Origin: Cupriavidus malaysiensis | GTDB lineage: Bacteria > Pseudomonadota > Gammaproteobacteria > Burkholderiales > Burkholderiaceae | Direction of reading: 5' to 3' | DNA length: 64,000 nucleotides | Assembly (NCBI RefSeq): GCF_001854325.1 | Contig: NZ_CP017755.1 | Location: 1,612,001 to 1,676,000 of the forward strand | Shown: positions 1 through 9,674 of the stretch, one piece after another | How the letters are laid out: each line of letters begins with the position of its first letter | Numbering within the stretch: position 1 is the stretch's first letter | Program-made: the position numbers and the translations under genes | The notes under the pieces: generated by a model | Databases searched by the model: none | The model's input: the letters and a program-made list of their open reading frames with translations, nothing else | Told to the model about the DNA's origin: nothing

Positions 1-267
1 CGAAGCGGGGCGGGCATGCCTGCCCAGGCAGGGAGGCCATGAGAAGCGCCGCGACGGCGGCGGGGTGTGCTGGGCGCGCGGGCGGCGCGCCGAAGGGGCT
101 GGCTTGCGGTCTGTCTTCATCGTGTCGTGCCCGGGCATCCCCGCCCGGGCGTGGCAACTGGTGCCGGAAAGGACGATGAAGCCGCGGCCGTGCGCGGGGC
201 ATGCCCCGGGGCTGCCCCGCGGCAGGGCCCGGCACGACACCCGGCCGCCCGTCCGCGGCTTCGGTGG
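1..267 (-). other. Leader downstream of cobalamin riboswitch; possible 5' end of a gene leaving the window
   Basis: This stretch lies downstream of the riboswitch on the minus strand. It should contain the expression platform and perhaps the start of the controlled gene. It has strong GC-rich hairpin potential around 195-235. Two minus-strand ATG codons (120 and 40) open frames that run off the left edge, but neither has a convincing ribosome binding site and the visible residues match no family I know. I therefore do not call a gene. Genes typically found behind such a switch are B12 transport or synthesis genes, or B12-independent isoenzymes. Confidence 0.35.
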
Positions 268-506
268 TCGAAGTCAGGCCGGTATCCGGGCTGGCAGGCG
301 ATGCGCGCGGTGGGCGCCGCGTGCGCGTGGGGGATGGCCGCCTTCCCGCGCTGGCGCGCAGTGGCTGCCGGCACCAGGCCGGCGTGGCGATCCCTTGACC
401 TGCTTACCGTTGCGGGGGCAGCACAGGCATTGCCGCCAGCGTCCCGAGTCCGCGCATGCAAGACTCAAGCCATTGGCGTTGGCGCACCTGTTTCCCGTTT
501 AACCCG
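268..506 (-). promoter_or_regulatory. Cobalamin (AdoCbl) riboswitch aptamer
   Basis: Read on the minus strand, the conserved blocks of the cobalamin aptamer appear in the right order. First comes the GGGAAACAGGTG start block (about 485-497), then the core CTGCCCCCGCAACGGTAAGC (about 402-421). Next is the GCCACTG block (about 361-367) and a GGGAAGG element. The B12 box follows, of the form CCAGCCCGGATACCGGCCTG (about 274-293). The order and spacing match the known Rfam family. It must act on a gene to the left of the window, which is not visible. The two neighbours inside the window on the right point the other way and are not controlled by it. Confidence 0.93.
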
Positions 507-704
507 CGCCGCTGGCGTGGCGCGGGCACCTGTCATCGTGATCGGTAAATCACGCGCATTGTAATGGCGGGTGGCGCATGCCGCCAGCGCCGTGCCACGC
601 GCTCCGGTGCGCCATGGCGGGCCGGGCGGCGCCGGCCTTGCCGGCCATGTGTTCTTGCAGGGTGGGGCGGGCGCGGCCCGGTTCGTGTTCCCCCGAGCCG
701 CCAA

Positions 705-749
705 ATCGTCGTTTCGGACGACGCCCGGCGCCGGGGCGCTGCCGAGAAT
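705..749 (+). promoter_or_regulatory. Promoter/operator A of the catabolic island (ATCGTC-N6-GACGA dyad)
   Basis: ATCGTC at 705-710 and GACGAC at 717-722 form a dyad centred at 713.5. A -10-like GAGAAT lies at 744-749, exactly 30.5 bp from the dyad centre. The same dyad with the same 30.5-bp offset recurs at 7205-7249 and 9498-9542. This is the geometry expected of a class II activator site near -41.5. The -10 here overlaps another ATCGTC half-site (748-753). It lies 75 bp upstream of the enoyl-CoA hydratase start at 824. The likely binding protein is the MalT-type regulator at 4346-7114. The rest of 507-823 shows no convincing gene. Confidence 0.65.
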
Positions 750-823
750 CGTCGTAACCGGCCAGGGCCGGCAGACAGACCGCCGGCGCCAGGCCAGGCG
801 GCGGGATCCACCAGGAGACAGGC

Positions 824-1735
824 ATGCGGGCGCCCGCGGGCGCAGGACTTCGTGCGCCGGCGAACGGCGGCACGCCGTCGCGCATGCCCGCTTCCGTCTT
901 CGGCGAGGCAGGCATCGTGACGCAAACGCATTCCACAGACCCCGGGCAGCACAGCGAGGCGGCTTCCGTGCTGGTCGAGATCGATCCGGCCGGCTATGCG
1001 GTGCTGACCCTGAACCGGCCGCAGGCGATGAACGCATTGTCGGTGGCGCTGTGCCGGGCGCTGGCCGAGGCGGTGGCGGCGCTGCGCGACGATCCGCGTG
1101 TGCGCGTGCTGATCCTGACCGGCAGCGGGCGTGCCTTCTGCGCCGGGCTGGATCTCAAGGAACTGGCGGCCGGGCGCGAACTGTCGGCCTTCGTCAGCAC
1201 CAGCGATCCGGTGCGCGTGCTCGGCACCTTCCGGGGGCCGGTGATCGGTGCCATCAATGGCGCGGCCATCACCGGCGGCTTCGAGCTGGCGCTGGCCTGC
1301 GACATGCTCATCGCCTCCACCGAAGCACGCTTCGCCGACACGCACGCACGCGTGGGCATCGTGCCGGGCTGGGGTTTGTCGCAGAAGCTGAGCCGGCTGG
1401 TCGGCCTGGCCCGGGCCAAGGAGATCTCGCTGACCGGCAACTTCGTCGGCGCGCAGGAGGCGGAACGCATCGGCCTGGTCAACCGCGTGGTGGCGCCGGA
1501 GACGCTGCTGCCGGCCGCCCGGCGGCTCGCCGAAGACCTGTTGTCGGCGGTGCCGGAGATGCTGCCGGAGATGAAGCAGCTGATCGACGAGGGCTATGCG
1601 CTGCCGCTGGGCGAGGCGCTGGCGCTGGAGCGCCGGCGCTCCAGCGCGTGGAGCCAGGCCATGCCGCGCGAGGAGATCGCGCGGCGGCGCGAGGCCGTGC
1701 AGCAGCGCGGCCGCGCGCAGGCGGCGGGCGGCTGA
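824..1735 (+). CDS. Enoyl-CoA hydratase/isomerase family protein
   Basis: Crotonase-fold protein of 303 residues; the family is usually about 260. The ATG at 824 is chosen because AGGAGA stands at 811-816. A GTG at 917 would give a more usual length, so the first 31 residues are uncertain. The fold is clear: NRPQAMNAL near 64-72, the CoA/oxyanion stretch FCAGLDLKEL from 105, and GGFELALACD with Glu154. Glu154 corresponds to catalytic Glu144 of rat hydratase. The second glutamate (rat Glu164) is replaced by His174 in ADTHARVG. Ordinary hydration is therefore uncertain; isomerase, hydrolase or a single-Glu hydratase are alternatives. It is the first gene of a probable operon with the binding protein and acyl-CoA dehydrogenase that follow, behind dyad promoter A. 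Confidence 0.88.
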   Translation: MRAPAGAGLRAPANGGTPSRMPASVFGEAGIVTQTHSTDPGQHSEAASVLVEIDPAGYAVLTLNRPQAMNALSVALCRALAEAVAALRDDPRVRVLILTGSGRAFCAGLDLKELAAGRELSAFVSTSDPVRVLGTFRGPVIGAINGAAITGGFELALACDMLIASTEARFADTHARVGIVPGWGLSQKLSRLVGLARAKEISLTGNFVGAQEAERIGLVNRVVAPETLLPAARRLAEDLLSAVPEMLPEMKQLIDEGYALPLGEALALERRRSSAWSQAMPREEIARRREAVQQRGRAQAAGG

Positions 1736-1856
1736 GCGGAGGCCCTGGCGGTGGGGCCGGCAGCGCGCAGGGACGGGACGGCAGGCGATGGCAGGCGCCG
1801 GCAACAGGCGCCGCAACCAATGCAGCGGGCAACGCAACAACCACGAGGAGGAAGGC

Positions 1857-3071
1857 ATGGCGAAGCGGAAGATGGCGGCAGTGGGCAGGTGGCTGGCGGC
1901 GGCGGGACTGGCCGGCCTGGCTTGCCTGGCGCAGGCGCAGAAGGCCTACGATACGGGCGCGAGCGACAGCGAGATCAAGATCGGCAACACGGTGCCGTAC
2001 TCGGGGCCGGCATCGGCCTACGGCACGGTGGGCAAGGCGGCCGCGGCCTACTTCCGCAAGGTCAATGCCGAGGGCGGCATCAACGGGCGCAAGATCCGCT
2101 TCGTCTCGGTCGATGACGCCTACAGCCCGCCGATGACCGTGGAGCAGACCCGCAAGCTGGTCGAGCAGGAGCAGGTGCTGCTGATCTTCGCGCCGCTGGG
2201 CACGGCCAGCAATGCCGCCACGCAGAAATACCTGAACATGAAGAAGGTGCCCCAGCTCTTCGTCAGCTCGGGCGCCCACCGCTGGGGCGATCCGGAGCAT
2301 TTCCCGTGGACCATGGGCTGGAACGTCAGCTACCTGACCGAAGGCCATATCTACGCCAGGCACATCCTCGCCAACCGGCCGCAGGCGAAGATCGCGATCC
2401 TGTACCAGAACGACGAGTTCGGCAAGGACATGCTGCGCGGCTTCCTCGACGGCCTCGGCGACAAGGGCAAGGCGCTGGTGGTGGCGCAGGCCAGCTACGA
2501 GCTGAGCGATCCCACGGTGGACAGCCAGATGATCAGCCTGAAGAGCTCGGGCGCCGACACGCTGGTCGACCTGTCGACGCCGAAGTTCGCCGCGCAGGCG
2601 ATCCGCAAGGCGGCCGCGATCGGCTGGAAGCCGGTGCACTACCTGGCCAATGTGTCGAGCTCCGTGACCGCGGTGCTCAAGCCGGCCGGGCTGGACAATG
2701 CCAAGGACATCCTCTCGGCCGCCTTCGTGCGCGACCCCTCCGATCCGCGCTGGCAGGGCACCCGCGAGCAGGCCGACTTCGCCGCCTTCATGAAGCAGTA
2801 CTACCCGGAGGGCGACGCCAGCGACGCCTTGAACGTCACCGGCTATTCGATGGCGCAGACCATGGTGCAGGTGCTCAGGCAGGCCGGTGACAACCTGACG
2901 CGCGCCAACATCATGAAGCAGGCCGCCAGCCTGGACATGACCCTGCCGATGCTCTACCCGGGCATCAAGCTCAAGACCAGCCCGACCAATTTCCACCCGC
3001 TCGCCGGCATGCAGATGGTGCGTTTCAACGGCAGCGGCTACGACCCGGTCGGCGGCGTGATCGGGCAGTAG
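1857..3071 (+). CDS. ABC transporter periplasmic substrate-binding protein, Liv (HAAT) family
   Basis: Type I periplasmic binding protein of 404 residues that should capture a carboxylate or amino-acid-like substrate for the Liv-type importer encoded at 9675-13198. The start ATG at 1857 follows a strong GAGGAGGAAGG ribosome site. The first 25 or so residues form a Sec signal ending in AQA. The mature protein begins with the typical SEIKIGNTVPYSGP strand and continues with the paired Rossmann lobes of the LivJ/LivK fold (YQNDEFGKDMLRGF in the middle). Similar receptors in soil bacteria often serve aromatic or branched carboxylic acids, and the neighbouring acyl-CoA enzymes suggest such a substrate rather than an amino acid. 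The genes for the rest of the transporter are 6.6 kb away but share the same promoter dyad. Confidence 0.9.
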   Translation: MAKRKMAAVGRWLAAAGLAGLACLAQAQKAYDTGASDSEIKIGNTVPYSGPASAYGTVGKAAAAYFRKVNAEGGINGRKIRFVSVDDAYSPPMTVEQTRKLVEQEQVLLIFAPLGTASNAATQKYLNMKKVPQLFVSSGAHRWGDPEHFPWTMGWNVSYLTEGHIYARHILANRPQAKIAILYQNDEFGKDMLRGFLDGLGDKGKALVVAQASYELSDPTVDSQMISLKSSGADTLVDLSTPKFAAQAIRKAAAIGWKPVHYLANVSSSVTAVLKPAGLDNAKDILSAAFVRDPSDPRWQGTREQADFAAFMKQYYPEGDASDALNVTGYSMAQTMVQVLRQAGDNLTRANIMKQAASLDMTLPMLYPGIKLKTSPTNFHPLAGMQMVRFNGSGYDPVGGVIGQ

Positions 3072-3133
3072 CGCCCCCTATCACGCCTCACGCCGCCGCG
3101 CCGCCAGCAGCCATTCAAGGAGACCAGACAGTC

Positions 3134-4282
3134 ATGGCAATCGAGTTTCCACGCTCGTGGATGAACGAAGAACTGACGATGTACCGCGACACCGTGGTGC
3201 GTTTCGTCGAGAACGAGATGGTGCCCGGCGACGAGGCGGCGCGCCAGCGCGGCCACGTCGGCCGCGAGATCTGGCGCCGGGCCGGCGAACTGGGCCTGCT
3301 GTGCGCGGACATTCCCGAGGCCTATGGTGGCGGCGGCGGCGACTTCCGCCACGAAGCGGTGTTCTACGAGGAGATGGCGCGGCGCAGCCTGACCGGCATG
3401 GCCGCCTCGGTGCACAGCATCGTCGCGCACTACCTGCTCAACCACGGCACCGAGGCGCAGAAGCAGCGCTACCTGCCGCGCATGGCGCGCGGCGAGCTGG
3501 TCGGCGCCATCGCCATGACCGAGCCGGGGGCCGGCTCCGACCTGCAGGGCGTGCGCACGCGTGCCGAGCGGCAGGGCGACGGCTATGTGATCAACGGCGC
3601 CAAGACCTTCATCACCAACGGCTACCTGGCCGGCCTGGTGCTGGTGGTGGCCAAGACCGATCCGGCGCAGAAGGCCAAGGGCATGTCCATCCTGATCGTC
3701 GAGACCGAGGACCGTCCCGGCTACCAGGTGGGCAAGGTGCTCGACAAGATCGGCCTGAAGGCGCAGGACACCTCCGAACTGTTCTTCGACAATGTGCGCG
3801 TCGGCGCCGACTGCCTGCTGGGCGGCGAAGAGGGCAAGGGCTTCTACCAGTTGATGAGCGACCTGCCGTACGAGCGCCTGATCATCGGCGTCACCGCGGC
3901 GGCGGCGATGGAGGGGGCCTACGAGGCCACGCTGCAGTACACGCGCGAGCGCGAGGCCTTCGGCCAGCCCATCGGCCAGTTCCAGAACACGCGCTTCAAG
4001 CTGGCCGAGATCGCCACCCACGTCACGGTGGCGCGGGCCTACATCGACCGCTGCGTCGAGGACATCGTCGCCGGCCGGCTCGACACGGTGGGCGCCTCGA
4101 TGGCCAAGATGTGGGCCAGCGAGCTGCAGAACCGCGTGATCGACGAATGCCTGCAGCTGTTCGGCGGCTATGGCTACATGAACGAGTACCTGATCGGCCG
4201 CATGTATGTCGACGCGCGTATCCAGCGCATCTACGGCGGCACCAGCGAGATCATGAAGGAGGTGATCTCGCGCGCGCTGTAG
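3134..4282 (+). CDS. Acyl-CoA dehydrogenase, long-chain type
   Basis: FAD-dependent acyl-CoA dehydrogenase of 382 residues, normal length for the family, introducing the alpha-beta double bond. AIAMTEPGAGSDLQG and FITNG mark the FAD/substrate region, and QLFGGYGYMNEY and IYGGTSEIMKE mark the C-terminal helices. IYGGTSEIMKE has Gly where medium-chain enzymes carry their catalytic Glu. As in long-chain and isovaleryl-CoA dehydrogenases, the base is probably the Glu in the helix reading AYEATLQYT. AAGGAG stands before the ATG, 62 bp after the binding-protein gene. It is probably co-transcribed with the two genes before it and partners with the racemase (8304-9446), because acyl-CoA dehydrogenases act only on (S)-2-methylacyl-CoA. 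An electron-transfer flavoprotein is not encoded nearby. Confidence 0.93.
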   Translation: MAIEFPRSWMNEELTMYRDTVVRFVENEMVPGDEAARQRGHVGREIWRRAGELGLLCADIPEAYGGGGGDFRHEAVFYEEMARRSLTGMAASVHSIVAHYLLNHGTEAQKQRYLPRMARGELVGAIAMTEPGAGSDLQGVRTRAERQGDGYVINGAKTFITNGYLAGLVLVVAKTDPAQKAKGMSILIVETEDRPGYQVGKVLDKIGLKAQDTSELFFDNVRVGADCLLGGEEGKGFYQLMSDLPYERLIIGVTAAAAMEGAYEATLQYTREREAFGQPIGQFQNTRFKLAEIATHVTVARAYIDRCVEDIVAGRLDTVGASMAKMWASELQNRVIDECLQLFGGYGYMNEYLIGRMYVDARIQRIYGGTSEIMKEVISRAL

Positions 4283-4345
4283 GCCGGGCAGGCGCCGGTG
4301 CGCCGGCGCCGCGGCACAGGGTCGGCGCGGCTGCGGATCAGCGGA

Positions 4346-7114
4346 TCAGCGGATCAATTCCAGGCGGCGCGCGATGGCCACTGCCTGGGTGCGGTTCTGC
4401 GCGTTCAGCTTGCCGTTGATATTGCGCAGGTGCGTGCGCACCGTGCTGTCGGAGACGAACAGTTTCTCGGCCAGGGCGCTGTTCGAGTAGCCCTCGGCGA
4501 CCAGGGCCAGCAGGCGGATCTCCTTGGCGGTGAGCGGCTCGACCAGGGCAGGGCAGTCCGGCGGCAAGGCCGCCTCGCCGGGCCCGGCGCCGCCGCATGC
4601 CTGCGCCAGCCGCTGCAGGTAGGCCCGGAAGATCGGGTCGGCGCCGGCGCCGGCCCCTTCTTCCTGCGTCATCGCTTCCACCTGCCGCACCAGCAGGGCG
4701 GCGTCGCCCCCTTCGTCGGCGAACAGGCGCACGAAGCCTTCCGCGCAGCCGTTGCGCAGCGCGCCGGTCATGGCCGCCAGCGCGGCCGGGGCGTCGCCGG
4801 CACGGGCCAGCGCCATGGCTTGCAGGACGCGCAGCTTGAGGGCGCGGCGGAAGCGCCGGCTGCGCACGGCGGCGTCGATGCCGTCGGCCAGGCGCGGCAG
4901 CGCCGACGCGGCGCGCCCGGCGGCGACCAGCCAGCGCAGTTCGGCCATCTCATGGGTCTGGAGATCGTGCGCGGGCAGGCGCAGGCGCGCCACGCGCGCC
5001 CACAGCGCGGCATCGTTGGCACGCTCCAGTTCCTCGCGGGCGCCTTGCAGGTGGCCTTGCATGGTCAGCAGGTGGGCGCGTTCCAGCTTGGCGCTGCTGA
5101 CCACGCGCGGCAACTGGCGCTGGTGGCCCAGGTACTCCAGCTCGGTCAGGCAATGGAAGGCCTGGTCGACGTCGCCGTGGTGGAAGGCGATGCGCGACAG
5201 CAGCATATAGCCCTGGATCATGTGGTCGGCGAGGCCGGCATCCCTGGCCAGCGGCAGGTAGACCTGGAGCAGGTGCCGGGCCTGGTCGAGCTCGTCGGCC
5301 TCGTAGAGGCTGGCGGCGTACAGCACGCCGGCCCAGGCATTGCCGCCGGTATGGCCCTGCGACGCCGCATGGGTCGCGCCGACGGCGATGCGGAAGCGCG
5401 CGGTGGCCTGGCGCAGCCTGCCCTCCTCGAGATCGGTCAACCCGCCGACCGACTCCGAGTACATCTTGATGAAGTGGCTGGCCGCCGCGCCCGGGCTGCT
5501 GCGCGCGGCATCGAGCAGGCGGTGCGATTCCTGGTACTCGCCCATCACCGCCGACAGGTAGGCCATGCAGTTGGACAGCACGCCCTCGGCGAAGCCCTGG
5601 CGCGCCGGCATGTGGCGCAGCGCCTCGCGGCCGAGCGCGAAGGCCTCCTCGGCCTGGTCCATCACCGCCAGCAGGAAGGGCTGCAGCGCCAGCACGTGCG
5701 GCCGCACCTCCGGGTCCGGGTCGGCGGCGCAGCCGTAGCCGTCGAGCCTGGCCTGGGCCTCGTGCGGGCCGTGCGTCAGGCACAGGGCCCAGACATGGAC
5801 CACCTGCAGCAGCGGGGAGCCGGCGATGCAGGCGGGCGGGATGGCGCCGAACCAGCGCGTCAGCAGGCGCATGCGGCCGCCCTCGAGCAGGGCAATGGCG
5901 TGCCGGGCCAGCAAGCGCACCGCGTGGTCGAAGCTGCCGCCTTCGAGCGCGTGGTCGATGGCCGGCACCGGCCGGCCGTGCGCCTCGTACCAGTGCGCGG
6001 CGGCGCGGTGCAGGCGCCGGCCCTCGTCGGGCAGTTCGCGCTGGAGCTGGGCGCGCAGGAAGTCGGCGAAGAGGCTGTGGTAGCGGTAGCTCGGCGCGTC
6101 GCCTTCCATCGGCGTCAGGAAGAGGTTGTCCGCCTCCAGCCGTGCCAGCATGGCGGCGCTGTCGACACCGGGCAGCAGGTGGTCGCACAGGCCGGCGTCG
6201 AGGTGCCGCAGGATGGCGGTGCGCAGCAGGAAATCCCGCACCGGCGCCGGCTGGCGTTCCAGCACGTCTTCGGCGAGGTAGTCGGCCAGGGCCTGGTTCG
6301 AGCCCGAGAAGCGGGCGATGAAGCGGTCCCGGTCGCGGTGGTCGTCGCGCCGTTCCAGCGCCAGGGAAGCCAGCCACAGCGCGGCCGGCCAGCCCTCGGC
6401 CTTGCCGTGCAGGCGCGCCACCTCGTCGTCGGGCAGCGCGCTGTCGCGGCGGCGGTTCAGCAGTTCGGCCGTTTCCGGCAGCGAGAAGCGCAGCAGGGCG
6501 GCGTCGATCTCGAGCAACTGGCCGCGTGCCCGCAGCCGGCCCAGGCCGAGGTCGGGCAGGCCGCGCGAGCCGATCACCAGGCGTCCGCCGCGCGGCAGGC
6601 CGTCGAGGATCTCGCGCACCAGGCGCAGCACGGCGGCCTCCTGCAGGGCCTCGAAATCGTCGAGGAACACAGCGAAGGGCGCGGTGCGCGCGGCCAGGCC
6701 CGCCATGATGGCGAGCGCCATGTCGGCCGGCGAGCGCAGGCCCGCGTCCGCCATCGCGGGGGCCGCGGCGGGTGCGTCCGCCGCCATGCCGCCGACCGCG
6801 GCGGCGAGGCAGGCGAGGAAACGGGACGGGTCGTTGTCGGCGCCATCCAGGGTCAGCCATGCCGTGTCGACGCCGCTGGCTTCCAGCAGCGAGCGGCACT
6901 GCACCATGGCGGTGGTCTTGCCGAAGCCGGCCGGCGCCCGCACCAGCACCACCCTGGCGGCGCCGGCGGCGCGCACGCGTTCCCGGATCTCGCCGCGCGC
7001 CACCTGGGCGACACTGGTGGTGGGCGGGCTGAGCTTGCTGGTGAGCGGGGTACGGGACGGGTCGACCGGGCTGGGCATGGGCAGGGTGAGGGGTTCCGGG
7101 CCATCGGGAAGCAC
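4346..7114 (-). CDS. MalT/LAL-type LuxR-family transcriptional regulator with N-terminal ATPase
   Basis: A 922-residue STAND-class activator. A P-loop, APAGFGKTT, lies at about 60-68 after the typical LTSKLSPP opening. A long TPR-like alpha-solenoid follows. A C-terminal LuxR helix-turn-helix (LTAKEIRLLALVAEGYSNSALAEKLF onward, last 65 residues) binds DNA. Such proteins (MalT, AlkS, AcoK) oligomerise on ATP plus an inducer and activate neighbouring genes. The start is uncertain: GTG at 7114 or ATG at 7078, neither with a clear ribosome site. It sits amid the catabolic island on the opposite strand and is divergent from the thioesterase. The shared dyad in three nearby promoters is its most likely target. 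The inducer may be the substrate or its CoA ester. Confidence 0.92.
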   Translation of the reverse strand: MLPDGPEPLTLPMPSPVDPSRTPLTSKLSPPTTSVAQVARGEIRERVRAAGAARVVLVRAPAGFGKTTAMVQCRSLLEASGVDTAWLTLDGADNDPSRFLACLAAAVGGMAADAPAAAPAMADAGLRSPADMALAIMAGLAARTAPFAVFLDDFEALQEAAVLRLVREILDGLPRGGRLVIGSRGLPDLGLGRLRARGQLLEIDAALLRFSLPETAELLNRRRDSALPDDEVARLHGKAEGWPAALWLASLALERRDDHRDRDRFIARFSGSNQALADYLAEDVLERQPAPVRDFLLRTAILRHLDAGLCDHLLPGVDSAAMLARLEADNLFLTPMEGDAPSYRYHSLFADFLRAQLQRELPDEGRRLHRAAAHWYEAHGRPVPAIDHALEGGSFDHAVRLLARHAIALLEGGRMRLLTRWFGAIPPACIAGSPLLQVVHVWALCLTHGPHEAQARLDGYGCAADPDPEVRPHVLALQPFLLAVMDQAEEAFALGREALRHMPARQGFAEGVLSNCMAYLSAVMGEYQESHRLLDAARSSPGAAASHFIKMYSESVGGLTDLEEGRLRQATARFRIAVGATHAASQGHTGGNAWAGVLYAASLYEADELDQARHLLQVYLPLARDAGLADHMIQGYMLLSRIAFHHGDVDQAFHCLTELEYLGHQRQLPRVVSSAKLERAHLLTMQGHLQGAREELERANDAALWARVARLRLPAHDLQTHEMAELRWLVAAGRAASALPRLADGIDAAVRSRRFRRALKLRVLQAMALARAGDAPAALAAMTGALRNGCAEGFVRLFADEGGDAALLVRQVEAMTQEEGAGAGADPIFRAYLQRLAQACGGAGPGEAALPPDCPALVEPLTAKEIRLLALVAEGYSNSALAEKLFVSDSTVRTHLRNINGKLNAQNRTQAVAIARRLELIR

Positions 7115-7204
7115 GCGGCGGCGGCCCGGCGTGCCCGAGCATACAACGAGCGCGGCGTTCGGCCACGTCGCACAGCAGCATGGCGTGGCCGGCGCTCGCG
7201 GCCA

Positions 7205-7249
7205 ATCGTCTTAAGCGACGATGTGGCGGCGCGCGGCGCTGCCTAACAT
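7205..7249 (+). promoter_or_regulatory. Promoter/operator C between regulator and thioesterase
   Basis: A perfect dyad, ATCGTC at 7205-7210 and GACGAT at 7217-7222 (centre 7213.5), is followed 30.5 bp downstream by a TAACAT -10 at 7244-7249. Just after it stands GGCAGGCATC, nearly identical to the sequence after the -10 of site D. Transcription would start near 7256, about 50 bp before the thioesterase ATG. The dyad then lies near -42, as for a class II activator. The regulator gene starts about 90 bp away in the other direction, so the site could also be autoregulatory. Confidence 0.7.
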
Positions 7250-7305
7250 GGCAGGCATCCTGCGCGGCGTATGCCGCCCCGCCTCCGCCCCTACTGCCTG
7301 CGAGC

Positions 7306-8241
7306 ATGAAGAACGATTCCTGGCGCCAGGACCTGGCCTCCTACCGGCTCCGCTTCGAGCTGCCCACCCGCTACGCGGATGTCGACGCCGAGCGGCACGT
7401 CAACAATGTGGCGGTGCAGACCCTCCACGCCGAGGCCCGCTCGCGGCTGCACCTGTCGGTATTCGGCTGGGAGGCGTGGCAGCCGCTGACGGCAACCGTG
7501 CGCACGCGCGCGGTGCGCACCGATTTCCTGCAGGTGACCTACTATCCGGCGCCGGTGACCTGTGGCGCCGCCCTGGTGGAGGTGGATGCATCCGGCTACA
7601 CGCTGGCACTGGGGCTGTTCCAGCAGGGGCGCTGCGTCGGCGTGCAGTCGTGCCGCATCGGCGCCTGGCGCGACGGCGAATGGCGGCCACTGCCGGCGGC
7701 GGTGCGCGAAGCGATGCTGGACTTCGGCCCCGATGCGGTGATGGCGGCCGGCCTGCCGGGCGGCGCGCCGGGCCCCGGCGCAGGGGACGATGCCGATGGT
7801 GGCGGTGCCGAGGCCGGCGGCTATCCCTGCGCGGACCGGCTGACCACCCGCTTCGGCGACCTCGACGCCGATGGCATGCTGAGCGAGCTCGCGCTGGCGC
7901 GCTACTTCGAGCAGGGGCGCTCGCACCTGCTGCTGGCGCTCGGGCAGGACTGCGGCGCGGACCTGCGCCACGGGCCGGTCGGCATGCTGATCGCCAGCAC
8001 CGGCGCGCGTGTGCTGCGCCAGGTGCGGCCGGGCGCCGAGATGACGCTGGCATCGGGCGTGGTGCGCATCGGCCGCACCTCGGTCGTGCTGCGTACGGCG
8101 GTGTTCCAGGGCGAGGCCTGCGTCGGCATCGCCGACAACGTGATGGTCTTCATCGCGCGCGCCGATGGCCGGCCCACGCCGGTGCCCGCCGCGCTGGCGC
8201 GGCGGCTGGAAGGCCTCGCCTGCGCCGGCCTGCCGCGCTGA
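7306..8241 (+). CDS. Double-hotdog acyl-CoA thioesterase family protein
   Basis: 311 residues containing two hotdog (4HBT-type) units in one chain. The first shows RYADVDAERHVNN, the classic motif with an Asp and HVNN that precedes the central helix. The second, from about residue 180, shows TRFGDLDADGMLSELALARYFEQGR, where HVNN is replaced, so it may be structural. A low-complexity Gly/Ala/Asp linker joins them. Likely activity is hydrolysis of a CoA thioester, perhaps to release dead-end intermediates or recycle CoA. The ATG at 7306 is the first sensible start after promoter C, although the ribosome site is weak. The racemase gene follows 62 bp later and is probably co-transcribed. Confidence 0.82.
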   Translation: MKNDSWRQDLASYRLRFELPTRYADVDAERHVNNVAVQTLHAEARSRLHLSVFGWEAWQPLTATVRTRAVRTDFLQVTYYPAPVTCGAALVEVDASGYTLALGLFQQGRCVGVQSCRIGAWRDGEWRPLPAAVREAMLDFGPDAVMAAGLPGGAPGPGAGDDADGGGAEAGGYPCADRLTTRFGDLDADGMLSELALARYFEQGRSHLLLALGQDCGADLRHGPVGMLIASTGARVLRQVRPGAEMTLASGVVRIGRTSVVLRTAVFQGEACVGIADNVMVFIARADGRPTPVPAALARRLEGLACAGLPR

Positions 8242-8303
8242 ACCGGCCGGCCACGGCATTTCCCCCCAAACCAAAGCGCAGCGGCGCTGCCAGGAGCTGA
8301 CCA

Positions 8304-9446
<1,143 letters not shown>

Positions 9447-9497
9447 GCCCACGGCGTGCCGGCATGGTGCCGGCGCCGCTTGCCGTGCGACGCCCGA

Positions 9498-9542
9498 ATC
9501 GTCGTTTCCGACGAGCCTGCGGGGGCGGGCCGCGCCAAGAAT
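9498..9542 (+). promoter_or_regulatory. Promoter/operator D upstream of the ABC transporter genes
   Basis: ATCGTC (9498-9503) and GACGAG (9510-9515) form the third copy of the dyad, centred at 9506.5. AAGAAT at 9537-9542 is a -10-like hexamer, again 30.5 bp downstream, followed by GGCAGGCAT as at site C. The predicted transcript would have a leader of about 125 bases before the ATPase gene at 9675. The rest of the 228-bp gap between the racemase and the ATPase gene shows nothing else. Confidence 0.68.
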
Positions 9543-9674
9543 GGCAGGCATGCGTGGCCGCCGGCCGGCCGGCACCGCGCCGGTTGCCGGCCAGCGTCCG
9601 GCAGCCAACCGTCAGCGGTCGCAGGTCGCGGGTCGACGCGGCCATCCCTTCCCATCCCTCCCGGAGCGCGCGCC

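Noticed and set aside
65..564. Plus-strand open frames at the left edge
   Set aside because: They overlap the cobalamin riboswitch on the other strand, are rich in Arg/Ala/Pro/Gly as expected for antisense frames in GC-rich DNA, and have no domain.
1479..2996. Minus-strand frame of 505 codons
   Set aside because: It lies opposite the binding-protein and hydratase genes, with no ribosome site and shadow-type composition.
4298..7246. Long plus-strand frame of 982 codons
   Set aside because: It is antisense to the MalT-type regulator and has the Gln/Ala/Gly/Arg composition of a shadow frame; no motif.
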